Shown here: positions 25,562 to 34,852 of the stretch, piece by piece
How positions within the stretch are numbered: the first letter of the stretch is position 1
Layout: the number at the start of each line of letters is the position of its first letter
Source of the DNA: Paenibacillus sp. FSL W8-0426
Lineage (GTDB): Bacteria > Bacillota > Bacilli > Paenibacillales > Paenibacillaceae
Length of the DNA stretch: 64,000 nucleotides
Direction: 5' to 3'
Assembly (NCBI RefSeq): GCF_037969725.1
Contig: NZ_CP150203.1
Location: forward strand, 2,868,001 to 2,932,000
Made by a program: the position numbers and the translations under genes
Notes under the pieces: generated by a model
Seen by the model: only the letters and a program-made list of their open reading frames with translations
What the model was told of the DNA's origin: nothing
The model's database searches: none

Positions 25562-28408
25562 ATGTTAACGAACATTCATTTGCAAGGAAGCTGGAAGCTT
25601 CAATTGGACGAACAAAAGCAAGGCGTGCAATTCCCGTACAATGATAGCATCGAGCTGCCTGATACAACGTCCCATGCCCAAAAAGGGCCCAAAAATGATC
25701 AAGCGCTCATCGGGGCTTTGACGGACGAATACGCCTTCGAAGGATGGGTCTGGCTGGAGCGGGAAGTCCACATCCCGGCAGAGCTTGCAGGCAAGACATG
25801 CCATCTGTATCTTGAACGGACGCGCAAAACGCATGTGTGGGTAGACGGCGCGGATTTGGGTTCGGCGGACAGCCTCAATACGGCGCATGTGTATAAGCTG
25901 CCGAAAGGTTTGGCGGAAGGCAGCCACACTATCACCATTCGGGTGGACAACACCGATTATCCGACCAAAGGCGGTCATCTCACGTCCCCGGATACCCAGA
26001 CGAACTGGAACGGCATTACCGGCAGGATCGAGCTTCAATTTTACGAAAACGTGTACATGGAGGATGTGCAGATCTATCCGGATGCGGCCCGTCGCAGCTT
26101 CCGAATCGTGAGCAAATTGTCGGGCTCAGCGCCAGGCATGACCCTTTCCGTGACTGCAAACAGCATTAAGCCTTACACGCAGGTGCAGGCCGCTTTGGAG
26201 GGATCGGTTCGCGAGCATTACGTGACGGAGCAAACGTACACATGCTTGCAGGATGAGTTTAATGTGATTTATGACATGGGAGAAAACGCCCTGTTATGGA
26301 GCGATGCCGAACCTAACCTTTATCAACTGGCCCTTTCTTTGATCGACGAAAACGGGGAAATCAAGGATACGCAGACTTTCGTCGTTGGGTTGCGGGATTT
26401 CGAAGCCAAAGGGGATGCGTTTACGATCAACGGCCATAAAACGTTTTTGCGCGGCAAGCATGACGGACTTATTTTTCCGCTGACGGGATATGCACCGACC
26501 GATGTCGAAGAATGGCTGCGCATTATGGGCATCGCAAAATCGTACGGCATCAACCATTACCGTTTCCATACGTGCTGCCCGCCGGAAGCCGCGTTCACCG
26601 CTGCGGACATGCTGGGCATCTACATGGAACCGGAATTGCCGTTCTGGGGCACGATCACCGACGACAATGATCCGAACCACAACCAGGCCGAACAGGACTA
26701 CCTGATCCGTGAAGGGTTTGCCATGCTCAAAGCCTATGGCAACCATCCTTCGTTCGTCATGATGTCTCTTGGCAATGAGCTGTGGGGAAGCAAGGAACGG
26801 CTGAACGGCATACTGAAGGCGTATAAAGCAGCCGATCCGCGTCCATTGTATACGCAAGGTTCGAACAATTTTCAATTCGTGCCAGACATTTTGGAAGAAG
26901 AGGACTTTTTCTGCGGCGTGCGTTTTTCCAAAGAGCGGTTATTCCGCGGTTCCTATGCGATGTGTGATGCGCCGCAAGGGCATGTGCAGCTTGATGTTCC
27001 AGGCACGATGAAGGATTATGACGATATGATTATTCCGCAAGTAAACGCCTCAGAAAAGGGTGAAGCGGAAACGGGAGAACAAGAGATCCTCATCCAGTAC
27101 GGCACCGAATCCAAAACCGTGACAGGGGCTGCCGCCGAGCAGGAGCTCGTGCCAAGCATTCCGGTCATCTCTCATGAAATCGGACAGTATGCGATGTATC
27201 CGAATTATGAAGAAATCGGGAAATACACCGGTTCGATCAAGGCTAAAAATTTTGAGGTATTTAAGGAACGTTTGCAAGAAAAGGGCATGGCGCATCTGGC
27301 AGGCCGCTTCTTCCAAAGTTCGGGCAAACTGGCGGTCGCCTGTTACAAAGAAGAGCTTGAAGCCGCCTTCCGCACGAAACATCTGGCCGGATTCCAACTG
27401 CTGGACCTTCAGGACTTCAGCGGACAGGGAACGGCGCTTGTCGGCGTGTTGGATGCCTTCATGGATTCCAAAGGAGTGGTTACGCCTGAAGAATGGAGAA
27501 CCTATTGCTCGGATGCGGTACTTCTCGCCCGGTTCGAGAAATACAACTACTCGTCAGGCGAACGCTTTGATGCACGCCTGGAATTAAGCTACTTCCGAAC
27601 GGCTTCGTTGGAAGGGCATGTTTTGGAGTGGGTATTGAAGGATGGGGAAAACAACACCATCGCGCAAGGAGAGCAAGCGGTCGAATGGACGTTAGGCGAA
27701 ACTCATGGCGAGCTTGCCAACATTTCCATTGCACTTCCAGAAGTCGACAAAATGACAGAGGTTGAGCTGTCCATGCGCATCCAAGGAACGGATATCCGCA
27801 AGCAGTATGAACTATGGATATATCCGGAAGTTAACCCGAGTGCCATAGAGCAAGCGAACATATTCACGCGTTTGAATGAAGAGGTGATTGAGCGACTGGA
27901 TCTAGGAGAAAACGTACTCTTGTTGCCATCGCCGGACACGGTCAGCCGTTCTGTTGAGGGTACCTATTGCACGGATTTCTGGTGTTACCCTATGTTTAGA
28001 TCCATTTCGGAGAGCATGAACAAACCCGTTCCGGTGGGCACGCTTGGATTGTTGATTGATAACGAACACCCGGCACTGCGCAATTTCCCGAGCGAAGTCC
28101 ATTCTACCTATCCTTGGTGGCATGCCGTGATGAACTCCCGTTCAATCATTCTGGATGAAATTGCGAGCGGGATCACACCCATCGTGCAGACGATTGATAA
28201 TTTTGAACGGAACCATAAGCTGGGACTATTGTTCGAATGTCGGGTTGGGAAAGGCAAATTGCTGATCGGGGCAATCAACCGCGATGAATTGGTGAGAAAG
28301 CCGGAGGGCCGGCAGTTGTTGTACAGTCTTGCTCAATACGTGCAAAGCGAGGAATTCCAGCCCGATGCCCGAATCGAGCTGAATGTGCTTCAACAATTGA
28401 TCGGTTAA
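25562..28408 (+). CDS. Glycoside hydrolase family 2 protein
   Basis: 948 residues, no signal peptide, so it is cytoplasmic. A sugar-binding jelly-roll domain (~1-170, with HIPAELAGKTCHLYLERT and GGHLTSPDTQTNWNGITGRI) is followed by an Ig-like domain (~170-270) and a TIM barrel. Candidate catalytic residues are Glu406 in MSLGNELWG (acid/base, the NE pair of clan GH-A) and Glu539 in VISHEIGQY (nucleophile). The barrel contains RGKHDGLIFP and NHYRFHTCCPPEAAFTAADM, as in GH2 enzymes. The C-terminal ~300 residues are extra beta domains. Beta-galactosidase, glucuronidase or mannosidase-type specificity cannot be told from motifs. RBS AAAGGAG. Confidence 0.85.
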   Translation: MLTNIHLQGSWKLQLDEQKQGVQFPYNDSIELPDTTSHAQKGPKNDQALIGALTDEYAFEGWVWLEREVHIPAELAGKTCHLYLERTRKTHVWVDGADLGSADSLNTAHVYKLPKGLAEGSHTITIRVDNTDYPTKGGHLTSPDTQTNWNGITGRIELQFYENVYMEDVQIYPDAARRSFRIVSKLSGSAPGMTLSVTANSIKPYTQVQAALEGSVREHYVTEQTYTCLQDEFNVIYDMGENALLWSDAEPNLYQLALSLIDENGEIKDTQTFVVGLRDFEAKGDAFTINGHKTFLRGKHDGLIFPLTGYAPTDVEEWLRIMGIAKSYGINHYRFHTCCPPEAAFTAADMLGIYMEPELPFWGTITDDNDPNHNQAEQDYLIREGFAMLKAYGNHPSFVMMSLGNELWGSKERLNGILKAYKAADPRPLYTQGSNNFQFVPDILEEEDFFCGVRFSKERLFRGSYAMCDAPQGHVQLDVPGTMKDYDDMIIPQVNASEKGEAETGEQEILIQYGTESKTVTGAAAEQELVPSIPVISHEIGQYAMYPNYEEIGKYTGSIKAKNFEVFKERLQEKGMAHLAGRFFQSSGKLAVACYKEELEAAFRTKHLAGFQLLDLQDFSGQGTALVGVLDAFMDSKGVVTPEEWRTYCSDAVLLARFEKYNYSSGERFDARLELSYFRTASLEGHVLEWVLKDGENNTIAQGEQAVEWTLGETHGELANISIALPEVDKMTEVELSMRIQGTDIRKQYELWIYPEVNPSAIEQANIFTRLNEEVIERLDLGENVLLLPSPDTVSRSVEGTYCTDFWCYPMFRSISESMNKPVPVGTLGLLIDNEHPALRNFPSEVHSTYPWWHAVMNSRSIILDEIASGITPIVQTIDNFERNHKLGLLFECRVGKGKLLIGAINRDELVRKPEGRQLLYSLAQYVQSEEFQPDARIELNVLQQLIG

Positions 28409-28477
28409 TGTCAGACGATTGAATAATGGTGGAGAGGACCTTGCTCTTTACCCTGCATATACGGACTGCCGTTCTGT

Positions 28478-29119
28478 TCAGGAATGGGAGTCCGCACTTA
28501 CGTATTGGAGCAGCATGCAGGCGAATTGCTTGGTCATATGCAGGTCTTTGGGGTTTTGGCGAGCTGCCTGCCCGAGGCTCATTTTTTGCAGCATGCCCAT
28601 CATGGACGTGAAGATAAAATGAGCCGTATCGAGCGGTGCGGGATCAGGTTTTAATGTGCCGTCGGCGATGCCGGTCGTCAGCGCATTCATGAGGAAATGC
28701 CGTTCTTTGCCTTCATTCACGAAAAGATCGTAACGGGATTTCAGCTCGGTATTGGAATCATAAGCTTCATAATGGAGATCGAACAGCAGAATGAACCGGA
28801 TATGTTCCGGATGCTGCCATGCGTATTGAACCCAAGCGTCCAGCATGGCCGCGAGCTGCTGCCTGCCGCTCCATTCGGGCGAAGCTGCCCGCGTAACGTT
28901 GTCCGTGAGATCTTCCATCAGCTGCATCTGAACCTCGAACAGCAGCTCGTCGATCGTTTGAAAGTGTTTGTAAAAAGTAACCCGGCTGATGCCTGCCGCA
29001 TTGCAGACGTCCTTGATGTTCACGCGCAGAAAGCCGTGCTTCAGGAAAAGCGCCCTGCCTGCGGCAATCAGCTCGTCCCGGTTTTTGTTTTTGAGATGCT
29101 GGTGCCAAGTTTCACTCAT
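28478..29119 (-). CDS. TetR-family transcriptional regulator
   Basis: 213 residues. The N-terminal TetR helix-turn-helix reads GRALFLKHGFLRVNIKDVCN followed by AAGISRVTFYKHFQTIDELL; the remainder is a variable helical ligand-binding domain. It overlaps the 3' end of the upstream MFS gene by 8 bases, so it is translated from the same message as the efflux gene and probably represses that operon through the palindromes at 30332-30363. The ligand is likely a substrate of the pump (inference). Confidence 0.88.
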   Translation of the reverse strand: MSETWHQHLKNKNRDELIAAGRALFLKHGFLRVNIKDVCNAAGISRVTFYKHFQTIDELLFEVQMQLMEDLTDNVTRAASPEWSGRQQLAAMLDAWVQYAWQHPEHIRFILLFDLHYEAYDSNTELKSRYDLFVNEGKERHFLMNALTTGIADGTLKPDPAPLDTAHFIFTSMMGMLQKMSLGQAARQNPKDLHMTKQFACMLLQYVSADSHS

Positions 29120-30314
29120 GTTCGAGAAGGTTTCCTTTCTTCAGGCTCCTTGCCTTAATCGTTAAGGACAGGGAGGCCAGAAGGATGATTGCACCAAAAA
29201 TATAGGGAATATTTATGTTTTTGTCAAACAAGGACCCTGCCAAAACGGGACCCAGAATGTTGCCCAAGCTGGTATACGTCGTATTTAAGCCCGAAGCATA
29301 ACCTTGCCGGTCGCCTGCCGCCTTGGAGATTAACGTGCTGACCGTAGGCCGCAAAAAGGCGTTAAACGCAAAGAATAGTGCGGATACAACCAGCAAGTAA
29401 GCGAGATTAATTTTGACGAGCATCAGCACCAGTGCGATCGGGGTGACGATCAAAGACAAGCGGATCAGCTTGATTTCGCCCATGCGCCGAATGAACCGAT
29501 CCAGCAGCCAGACTTGAACGATGATGCCGATGACGGCGCCGACGGTAATGATGATGGATATTTTGGCAGCGTCAAAGCCGTATTTCTGCTCCACGAACAG
29601 GGCGTATACCGTTTCGTAATTGACGAGACCAAAGGTCATGACCAGAATTAACAACAGGTAACGGAAATACGGCGTTCGGAAAGACTGTGCAATCTGTTTG
29701 CCCATCGTCTCGCGGCCCTTTGACGGCTGCGGGACTTTTCTTTTGTCAGGGGTTAGCGTCTCCGGCATAAAGATCGTTAGCAGCGTCGCCAGCAATCCCA
29801 GACCGGAAGCGAAGAAGTAGGGCATGCGAATGCCCCATTCGGCAATGATGCCGCCGAGTCCAGGTCCCAGCACCATCCCCAAATTCATGGCAGCACCCAA
29901 ATAACCCATGCCTTTGGCCCGCGTTTCATGGGTCGTAATGTCGGCAACATAGGCCATGTTGGACGGTACCATGAGCCCGAGACCGATGCCTCCGATAAAT
30001 CGGGCGAGATACAATAAAGGCAGCGTGGAGGATACCGCAAACATCAGATCCGAGATTACGGTGAGGAATAATCCGGCCATAATCATCTTTTTCCGTCCGA
30101 ACCGGTCAGACAATTGCCCGCCGATCGGCGAAAAAATAAATTGGGCCGCGCCAAAGGCGGCGATCAAATAACCGGCAGCCGTTCCGCCGGCGCCAAATTG
30201 CTTCAGATACTCCGGCAGGATGGGAATGACCATGCCCTGCCCCAGCAAAGCGATAAACAAATTTAGCATCAGAATGAACAGGGGGAAGCGGGCTGATTTC
30301 TGCAAAGTGCTCAT
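29112..30314 (-). CDS. MFS drug-efflux-type transporter
   Basis: 400 residues with 12 predicted helices. The DHA1-type motifs are present: LPEYLKQFGAGGTAAGYLIA near residue 35, the loop motif GQLSDRFGRKKMIMAGL and LGPGLGGIIAEWG (antiporter motif C, GxxxGPxxGG-like). This places it with the NorA/Bmr/TetA-type proton-driven multidrug exporters. AGGAG lies ahead of the ATG. It is the first gene of a two-gene operon with the TetR gene. Operator-like palindromes lie directly upstream. Confidence 0.9.
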   Translation of the reverse strand: MSTLQKSARFPLFILMLNLFIALLGQGMVIPILPEYLKQFGAGGTAAGYLIAAFGAAQFIFSPIGGQLSDRFGRKKMIMAGLFLTVISDLMFAVSSTLPLLYLARFIGGIGLGLMVPSNMAYVADITTHETRAKGMGYLGAAMNLGMVLGPGLGGIIAEWGIRMPYFFASGLGLLATLLTIFMPETLTPDKRKVPQPSKGRETMGKQIAQSFRTPYFRYLLLILVMTFGLVNYETVYALFVEQKYGFDAAKISIIITVGAVIGIIVQVWLLDRFIRRMGEIKLIRLSLIVTPIALVLMLVKINLAYLLVVSALFFAFNAFLRPTVSTLISKAAGDRQGYASGLNTTYTSLGNILGPVLAGSLFDKNINIPYIFGAIILLASLSLTIKARSLKKGNLLEHE

Positions 30315-30331
30315 TGTGCGGATCTCCTTTG

Positions 30332-30363
30332 TTTACATCGTGTAAAGGTTTACTTTATGTAAA
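30332..30363 (-). promoter_or_regulatory. Tandem operator palindromes before the MFS-TetR operon
   Basis: TTTACATCGTGTAAA (30332-30346) is a perfect 6-bp inverted repeat with a 3-base centre. TTTACTTTATGTAAA (30349-30363) is a second, slightly weaker copy. A partial TTTTGTAAATG occurs near 30388. Position and form fit TetR binding sites. Confidence 0.65.
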
Positions 30364-30417
30364 TGATTTTATGATGAATGCTTTTGTTTTGTAAATGATT
30401 TTTTGGCTAAAACGAAA

Positions 30418-30449
30418 AAGCAAGCAGACAGTGTGACGTCTGCTTGCTT
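30418..30449 (-). terminator. Terminator of the AraC gene (minus strand)
   Basis: AAGCAAGCAGAC (30418-30429) pairs with GTCTGCTTGCTT (30438-30449) around 8 bases; on the minus strand TTTTTCG follows the stem. Confidence 0.85.
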
Positions 30450-30462
30450 GCTTCCTTCGGCA

Positions 30463-31380
30463 TTACAACGTTATCGTATGCTCGTATTTTTCCTTCAGGT
30501 TTCGTATATCCGTCTTGGGTGGCGCTCCAAACATCCGGGCATATTCACGGCTGAATTGCGACGGACTCTCGTACCCGACGCGAAAGGCCACATCGGCCGC
30601 TCCGGCCGACTCGGACAGCAACAGCCTTCGCGCCTCCTGCAGACGCATTTCCTTCAAGTATTGCAAGGGGCTCATACCCGTGACTTCTTTGAAATGACGG
30701 TGAAACGACGACACGCTCATATTGGCAAGCTCGGCCAGTTCATCGACCCGCAGCGGGTCGGCATAGTGGCGAACGATATGTTCAATCGCTTCCCGGATAT
30801 GGTACGTACTGCTGCCTTCCAAAGCAATTTGTGCCAGCCGGCTTCCATATGGACCCTGCAGCAGGCGATACAGAATTTCCCTGATCATCATGGGGGAGAG
30901 AAACGGGATATCTTGGGGACGATCGAGCAAACGCGCCAGCCGCAGTACCGAATCCAGCAAATCGCGTTCCATTTGTCCGACGAAAAGGGCGCGTTTCGAA
31001 TTTTCCTTGGCCACGGGCTGTAATCCCGACTCGTTCAGCACTTCCAGGATCTGGTCAGGCTTGAAGTCAAGCCTGAAGGTCAAATATGGCTCCTCCGGTG
31101 AAGCATTAATGATCTGCCCAACGACGGGCAAGTTCATGGAAGCAATCAAATAATCGGAGGGCGTGTATACATAACGCTCCTGTGCCAGCAATATTTCTTT
31201 CGAACCGCTCGCGATGAAGCAAAAACTGGTTCGATAAACGCCATAATGCGGCTCGGTTGTCTTGGAATAACGGATGAAATGCAAGGTCGGGAGCTTGGTC
31301 TGATTCGCTCCTTCATGCGCACATTGTCTGGCGATCAGTTCAGCCAGCTCACGTCGCTGCGCCTGTAGTTCCTCCATCAT
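30463..31380 (-). CDS. AraC-family transcriptional regulator (AraC_N type)
   Basis: 305 residues. The N-terminal half is the AraC_N domain (HYGVYRTSFCFIASGSKEILL, YTPSDYLIASMNLPVVGQI, PYLTFRLDF). The C-terminal half has two helix-turn-helices, LRVDELAELANMSVSSFHRH and AADVAFRVGYESPSQFSREY. Regulators of this subgroup typically sit beside oxidoreductase genes; here the aldo/keto reductase gene begins about 180 bases away in the opposite direction, which suggests local control of that gene. AGGAGG precedes the ATG. It is closed by its own terminator. Confidence 0.88.
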   Translation of the reverse strand: MMEELQAQRRELAELIARQCAHEGANQTKLPTLHFIRYSKTTEPHYGVYRTSFCFIASGSKEILLAQERYVYTPSDYLIASMNLPVVGQIINASPEEPYLTFRLDFKPDQILEVLNESGLQPVAKENSKRALFVGQMERDLLDSVLRLARLLDRPQDIPFLSPMMIREILYRLLQGPYGSRLAQIALEGSSTYHIREAIEHIVRHYADPLRVDELAELANMSVSSFHRHFKEVTGMSPLQYLKEMRLQEARRLLLSESAGAADVAFRVGYESPSQFSREYARMFGAPPKTDIRNLKEKYEHTITL

Positions 31381-31559
31381 GGCATACCTCCTGAGTTACG
31401 GATCAGATCTATTATAAGCTTCCTTCGCAGCGGATATAAATAGAGATGAGAGGAATAGGCAAGAAGTTGCGACGAATGGATAACATTCATCAGCAGTGCT
31501 CAGGCATAATGAAAACAGGCATTATACACCTGACATCAGCCAATAAGGAGGATTCATCG

Positions 31560-32549
31560 ATGGAATATGTAAAGCTGGGTAATACCGGTCTGGATGTATC
31601 GCGCATATGTCTGGGCTGCATGGGATTCGGAGATCCGGATCGCTGGATCCACAAGTGGGTGCTTACAGAGGAAAACAGCCGTCCAATCATCAAGCAAGCG
31701 TTGGAAATGGGCATCAACTTTTTTGATACGGCCAATGTTTACTCGCTCGGAGCCAGTGAGGAAATCGTCGGACGGGCGCTGAACGATTATGCCAACCGGG
31801 ACGAAGTCGTGATCGCGACCAAGGTGCATGGGCGAATGCATCAAGGACCTAACGGCGGCGGATTATCGCGCAAAGCCATCATGAGCGAAATAGACAAGAG
31901 CTTGAAACGGCTGGGCACGGACTATGTCGATTTATACCAGATTCACCGTTGGGACTACGATACGCCGATCGAGGAAACGATGGAAGCCATGCACGATGTC
32001 GTGAAGGCAGGCAAAGCCAGATATATCGGGGCTTCGGCGATGTACGCATTCCAGTTTCTGAAAGCATTGAACGTTGCGGAACGTAACGGCTGGACCCGGT
32101 TCGTCTCCATGCAGAATCACCTCAATTTGCTCTATCGTGAGGAAGAGCGAGAGATGATGCCACTGTGCAGAGAGGAAAAGATTGGCGTGATTCCATACAG
32201 TCCACTCGCTTCGGGACGGCTTACGCGTGATCCGGAAGCGACGACGCTGCGTTCGGAAACGGATCAGATCCAGAAGTCCAAATACGATGCGATGGCAAAT
32301 ACCGATCGCGTGATCGTGGAACGTGTGGCCGAGATCGCATCCAATCGCGGCGTTTCTCGTTCCCAGATTGCCATGGCCTGGTTGCTGCAAAAAGAGCCCG
32401 TAACGGCGCCGATCGTGGGTGCAACCAAAGCGTCGCACCTGAAAGAAGCCGAAGCGGCGCTGACCGTCAAGCTGACTGCGGACGAGGTCGCCTTCCTCGA
32501 GGAACCTTACGTGCCTCATCCCGTCGTTGGACCGAATGCAGGAAAATAA
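31560..32549 (+). CDS. Aldo/keto reductase
   Basis: 329 residues, an (alpha/beta)8 NADPH-dependent reductase. Motifs are VSRICLGCMGFGDPDRW at the N-terminus, GINFFDTANVYSLGASEEIV with the catalytic Asp and Tyr, VVIATKVHG with the Lys, and DLYQIHRWDYDTPIEETM with the His; the coenzyme loop is IPYSPLASGRLTRD. It resembles the YajO/YhdN-type general AKRs that reduce aldehydes and ketones. The ATG at 31560 is chosen because AAGGAGG lies just upstream. It is divergent from the AraC_N-type regulator and likely controlled by it. Confidence 0.9.
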   Translation: MEYVKLGNTGLDVSRICLGCMGFGDPDRWIHKWVLTEENSRPIIKQALEMGINFFDTANVYSLGASEEIVGRALNDYANRDEVVIATKVHGRMHQGPNGGGLSRKAIMSEIDKSLKRLGTDYVDLYQIHRWDYDTPIEETMEAMHDVVKAGKARYIGASAMYAFQFLKALNVAERNGWTRFVSMQNHLNLLYREEEREMMPLCREEKIGVIPYSPLASGRLTRDPEATTLRSETDQIQKSKYDAMANTDRVIVERVAEIASNRGVSRSQIAMAWLLQKEPVTAPIVGATKASHLKEAEAALTVKLTADEVAFLEEPYVPHPVVGPNAGK

Positions 32550-32566
32550 ATACATCGCATATGCAA

Positions 32567-32607
32567 AAGCGGATGAATGGTCGCCAAAAACCGTCATCCG
32601 CTTTTTT
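32567..32607 (+). terminator. Terminator after aldo/keto reductase
   Basis: AAGCGGATGA (32567-32576) pairs with TCATCCGCTT (32594-32603) and is followed by TTTT. Confidence 0.85.
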
Positions 32608-32642
32608 GGTGTGTCAATAGGAACGGCGGCAAACCGAGGTTC

Positions 32643-33764
32643 CTAGTTCAGTACGCCGCTGCCAATAATATCTACCGAAACCTCGGGTTGAAACCGAACG
32701 TTGGCATAAGCATCGTTCCAGTCGAGGCTCTTCCATAATGCCGGATGGTGGGCGATCAGCTGCCTGCCAATGCCGAATGCGTCGCAGCCGCCCTGCTGAA
32801 GCTTCTGGATGATCTGCCTCGCATCTTGTGTCATTTGCTCGGAGAGCTCCCGGTTCAGTCGTTGGATCGTATTCTGCTGCTGCACGTGGTCGTCCGCATA
32901 TTCCACGACGGTTACCGGCAGCTTCAGTTTCAGACTGACGTTAATGCGGCCTTCCTGATCGACGCCCACTTTCAGCTTTCGTTTGATCCGTTGTGTATTC
33001 GCTTCATAGGTCACGTAATTTCGGGGATCATTGTCCGGACCTGAATTCACCTTTTTGACAAAGCGAGCAGTTTTGTTCCACTTTCCGCTTAATAGCACGT
33101 ATAATACGGACTGCTCGGTATCCAGGCTGCCCGTGAACTTTTGACCATGGAACATGGCAATGCCCTGTGCCGCGATATCCTCGCCCTCCAATGCCAGATA
33201 AGGCAGGACGAAATCCTGACCGGGATCGAGCATGGGCGGCAATAACTTTTCCAGCGTCATCTCCGGAAAAACGCACAAATCCTCCAGGCTCTTGATTTTC
33301 CGGATGATAAATTCCCCGACCATCAGGTTGCCCACCTTTTTCTGTTCAAGGACCTTTCCGGCCAGGCCGTCCACGATCGCCAATTTTACATGGGACGTGG
33401 GGTAATCCGGCTCGCGATAGAGGACATCCAGATATGGATAAATATCATGCTGGGCCAATTTCTTGCCATACATGATCAGGCCGTATTTAAAAAAGCGAAC
33501 ATCTCCCGTAACTTTGGTACGAATTCGGTCCGTGCTCTGACGAACCGATCTTCCCGCCGCTGAATGGACCTCGTTGTCGTTGTTTCCTTGATTGCCTTCA
33601 AAGTCATTCACGATTTCCAATGTCTGTTGGATTTCGCCTTGGTCGGTAAGATCATAGGCCGAAGCGTTTGCCAGCCGGGCATCCTTCAAGCTGTCCTGAT
33701 CCCAGCACCCGCTCAGGAGCACAGCCAAGGAGAAAAAGAAGAGCCCGATTCTTTTTTTCTTCAT
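32643..33764 (-). CDS. Spore germination protein, GerC-type lipoprotein
   Basis: 373 residues with a lipoprotein signal (FFFSLAVLLSGCWDQDSLKD); the GCWD start after the lipobox is the hallmark of GerC-family proteins. Inside is VTGDVRFFKYGLIMYGKKLA, and the C-terminal domain ends with FQPEVSVDIIGSGVLN, where the family has ISVxIxxxG. It is the C subunit of a nutrient germinant receptor in the spore inner membrane. The ATG at 33764 overlaps the gerB stop (ATGA), with GAGGAAA upstream. The frame is open for 90 further codons, which are not GerC-like. It is the last gene of a gerA-gerB-gerC operon. Confidence 0.92.
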   Translation of the reverse strand: MKKKRIGLFFFSLAVLLSGCWDQDSLKDARLANASAYDLTDQGEIQQTLEIVNDFEGNQGNNDNEVHSAAGRSVRQSTDRIRTKVTGDVRFFKYGLIMYGKKLAQHDIYPYLDVLYREPDYPTSHVKLAIVDGLAGKVLEQKKVGNLMVGEFIIRKIKSLEDLCVFPEMTLEKLLPPMLDPGQDFVLPYLALEGEDIAAQGIAMFHGQKFTGSLDTEQSVLYVLLSGKWNKTARFVKKVNSGPDNDPRNYVTYEANTQRIKRKLKVGVDQEGRINVSLKLKLPVTVVEYADDHVQQQNTIQRLNRELSEQMTQDARQIIQKLQQGGCDAFGIGRQLIAHHPALWKSLDWNDAYANVRFQPEVSVDIIGSGVLN

Positions 33765-34852
33765 GGCTTGGTTTCCTCTTTTCTGTTGAACATATAGGAC
33801 AGCAGCAATAAGAGCAGAGGCAGGGCGACAAGGAAAAAATAAGCGGAATTGTTCGCGATGCTGCCGATCAAATCCAAATGCTGCTGCTGCCGCGGCAAGT
33901 AGGCAATCACGCAAGAAGCGACGACGATGTAAGGTACGGACTTCCGGTGATTCTTCTGTTTGAGTAAATAGCTGAGTCCATAAGAAGCCGCATAATAGTA
34001 ACCGCTGATTGAACCGAAGATCGAGATGAGCCAAATCGGGAGAAACAAGTAATCGACCCGGTCCATCGTTCCCAGCGGGATGGAGCGGAGCAAATATACG
34101 ATAGGTTCCGGCATCAGACCAAGCTGCTCCGGGCTGAATGCCGTCGAGCAGATCAGAACGGTAAAGCCATACAACAGCACAACGACGGCATTGGCTGCAG
34201 CAATGGCTTTCAGCTTGCCGACGTTATTTCCTTGTACCATGGGAAAGACGACGAGAATGAACTCGAAACCGAACATGGCCATGAGCGTTTCGGTAGATCC
34301 GCTGATAATTTTAGGCCATCCCGCTTCCGTCAAGGGGAGAATGTACAGCAGGTTGGTTTCCTTGATGCCATAGCTGATCAGAACCATCATGGGGACGATC
34401 AGGAACGAGATCAGCACGAGAACCCGAGCGATGACGCGCAGATTTTGCCGGATCAGATAAATGCTGCCTAACATGAAAAGAGCCAGTATGGCCCATCGCG
34501 GGGTATTCTGAAACATCCAGCGGTTGATGACGTCCTGCGCATTTACGAGCACCGAAGTACCCATTAACAAATAATAGGCAATGTACGCGACAACCAGCAG
34601 TTTCCCGATCCATCGTCCGGTAATCCGGCTCGTGATCTCATAGATGGAGGAACCGGGGAATCGGCGCAGCAGAAACCAGCACATGAGCATGATCAACTGG
34701 ATTAGCAGGCCGCCAAGGATCACGGAGATCCAGCCGCCCCCCTTGGACAGCAGGTGCATCCGATAGGGGAGGGAAAGAATATCCACGCCGATTTCGAATT
34801 TGATGATCAGAAAAAACAATTGTCCCGGTGTTATGCTCGTTTCTTTATTCAC
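33761..34852 (-). CDS. Spore germination receptor subunit B (GerAB/APC-type permease)
   Basis: 363 residues with about ten membrane helices, a member of the amino acid-polyamine-organocation fold. It starts ITPGQLFFLIIKFEIGVDIL and contains VTPIALVL-free helices such as WAILALFMLGSIYLIRQNLR and a long luminal loop near DRVDYLFLPIW. The B subunit is thought to bind the germinant. It overlaps gerA by 8 bases and gerC by 4, so the three products are translationally coupled. The start follows AGGAG within the end of gerA. Confidence 0.9.
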   Translation of the reverse strand: MNKETSITPGQLFFLIIKFEIGVDILSLPYRMHLLSKGGGWISVILGGLLIQLIMLMCWFLLRRFPGSSIYEITSRITGRWIGKLLVVAYIAYYLLMGTSVLVNAQDVINRWMFQNTPRWAILALFMLGSIYLIRQNLRVIARVLVLISFLIVPMMVLISYGIKETNLLYILPLTEAGWPKIISGSTETLMAMFGFEFILVVFPMVQGNNVGKLKAIAAANAVVVLLYGFTVLICSTAFSPEQLGLMPEPIVYLLRSIPLGTMDRVDYLFLPIWLISIFGSISGYYYAASYGLSYLLKQKNHRKSVPYIVVASCVIAYLPRQQQHLDLIGSIANNSAYFFLVALPLLLLLLSYMFNRKEETKP

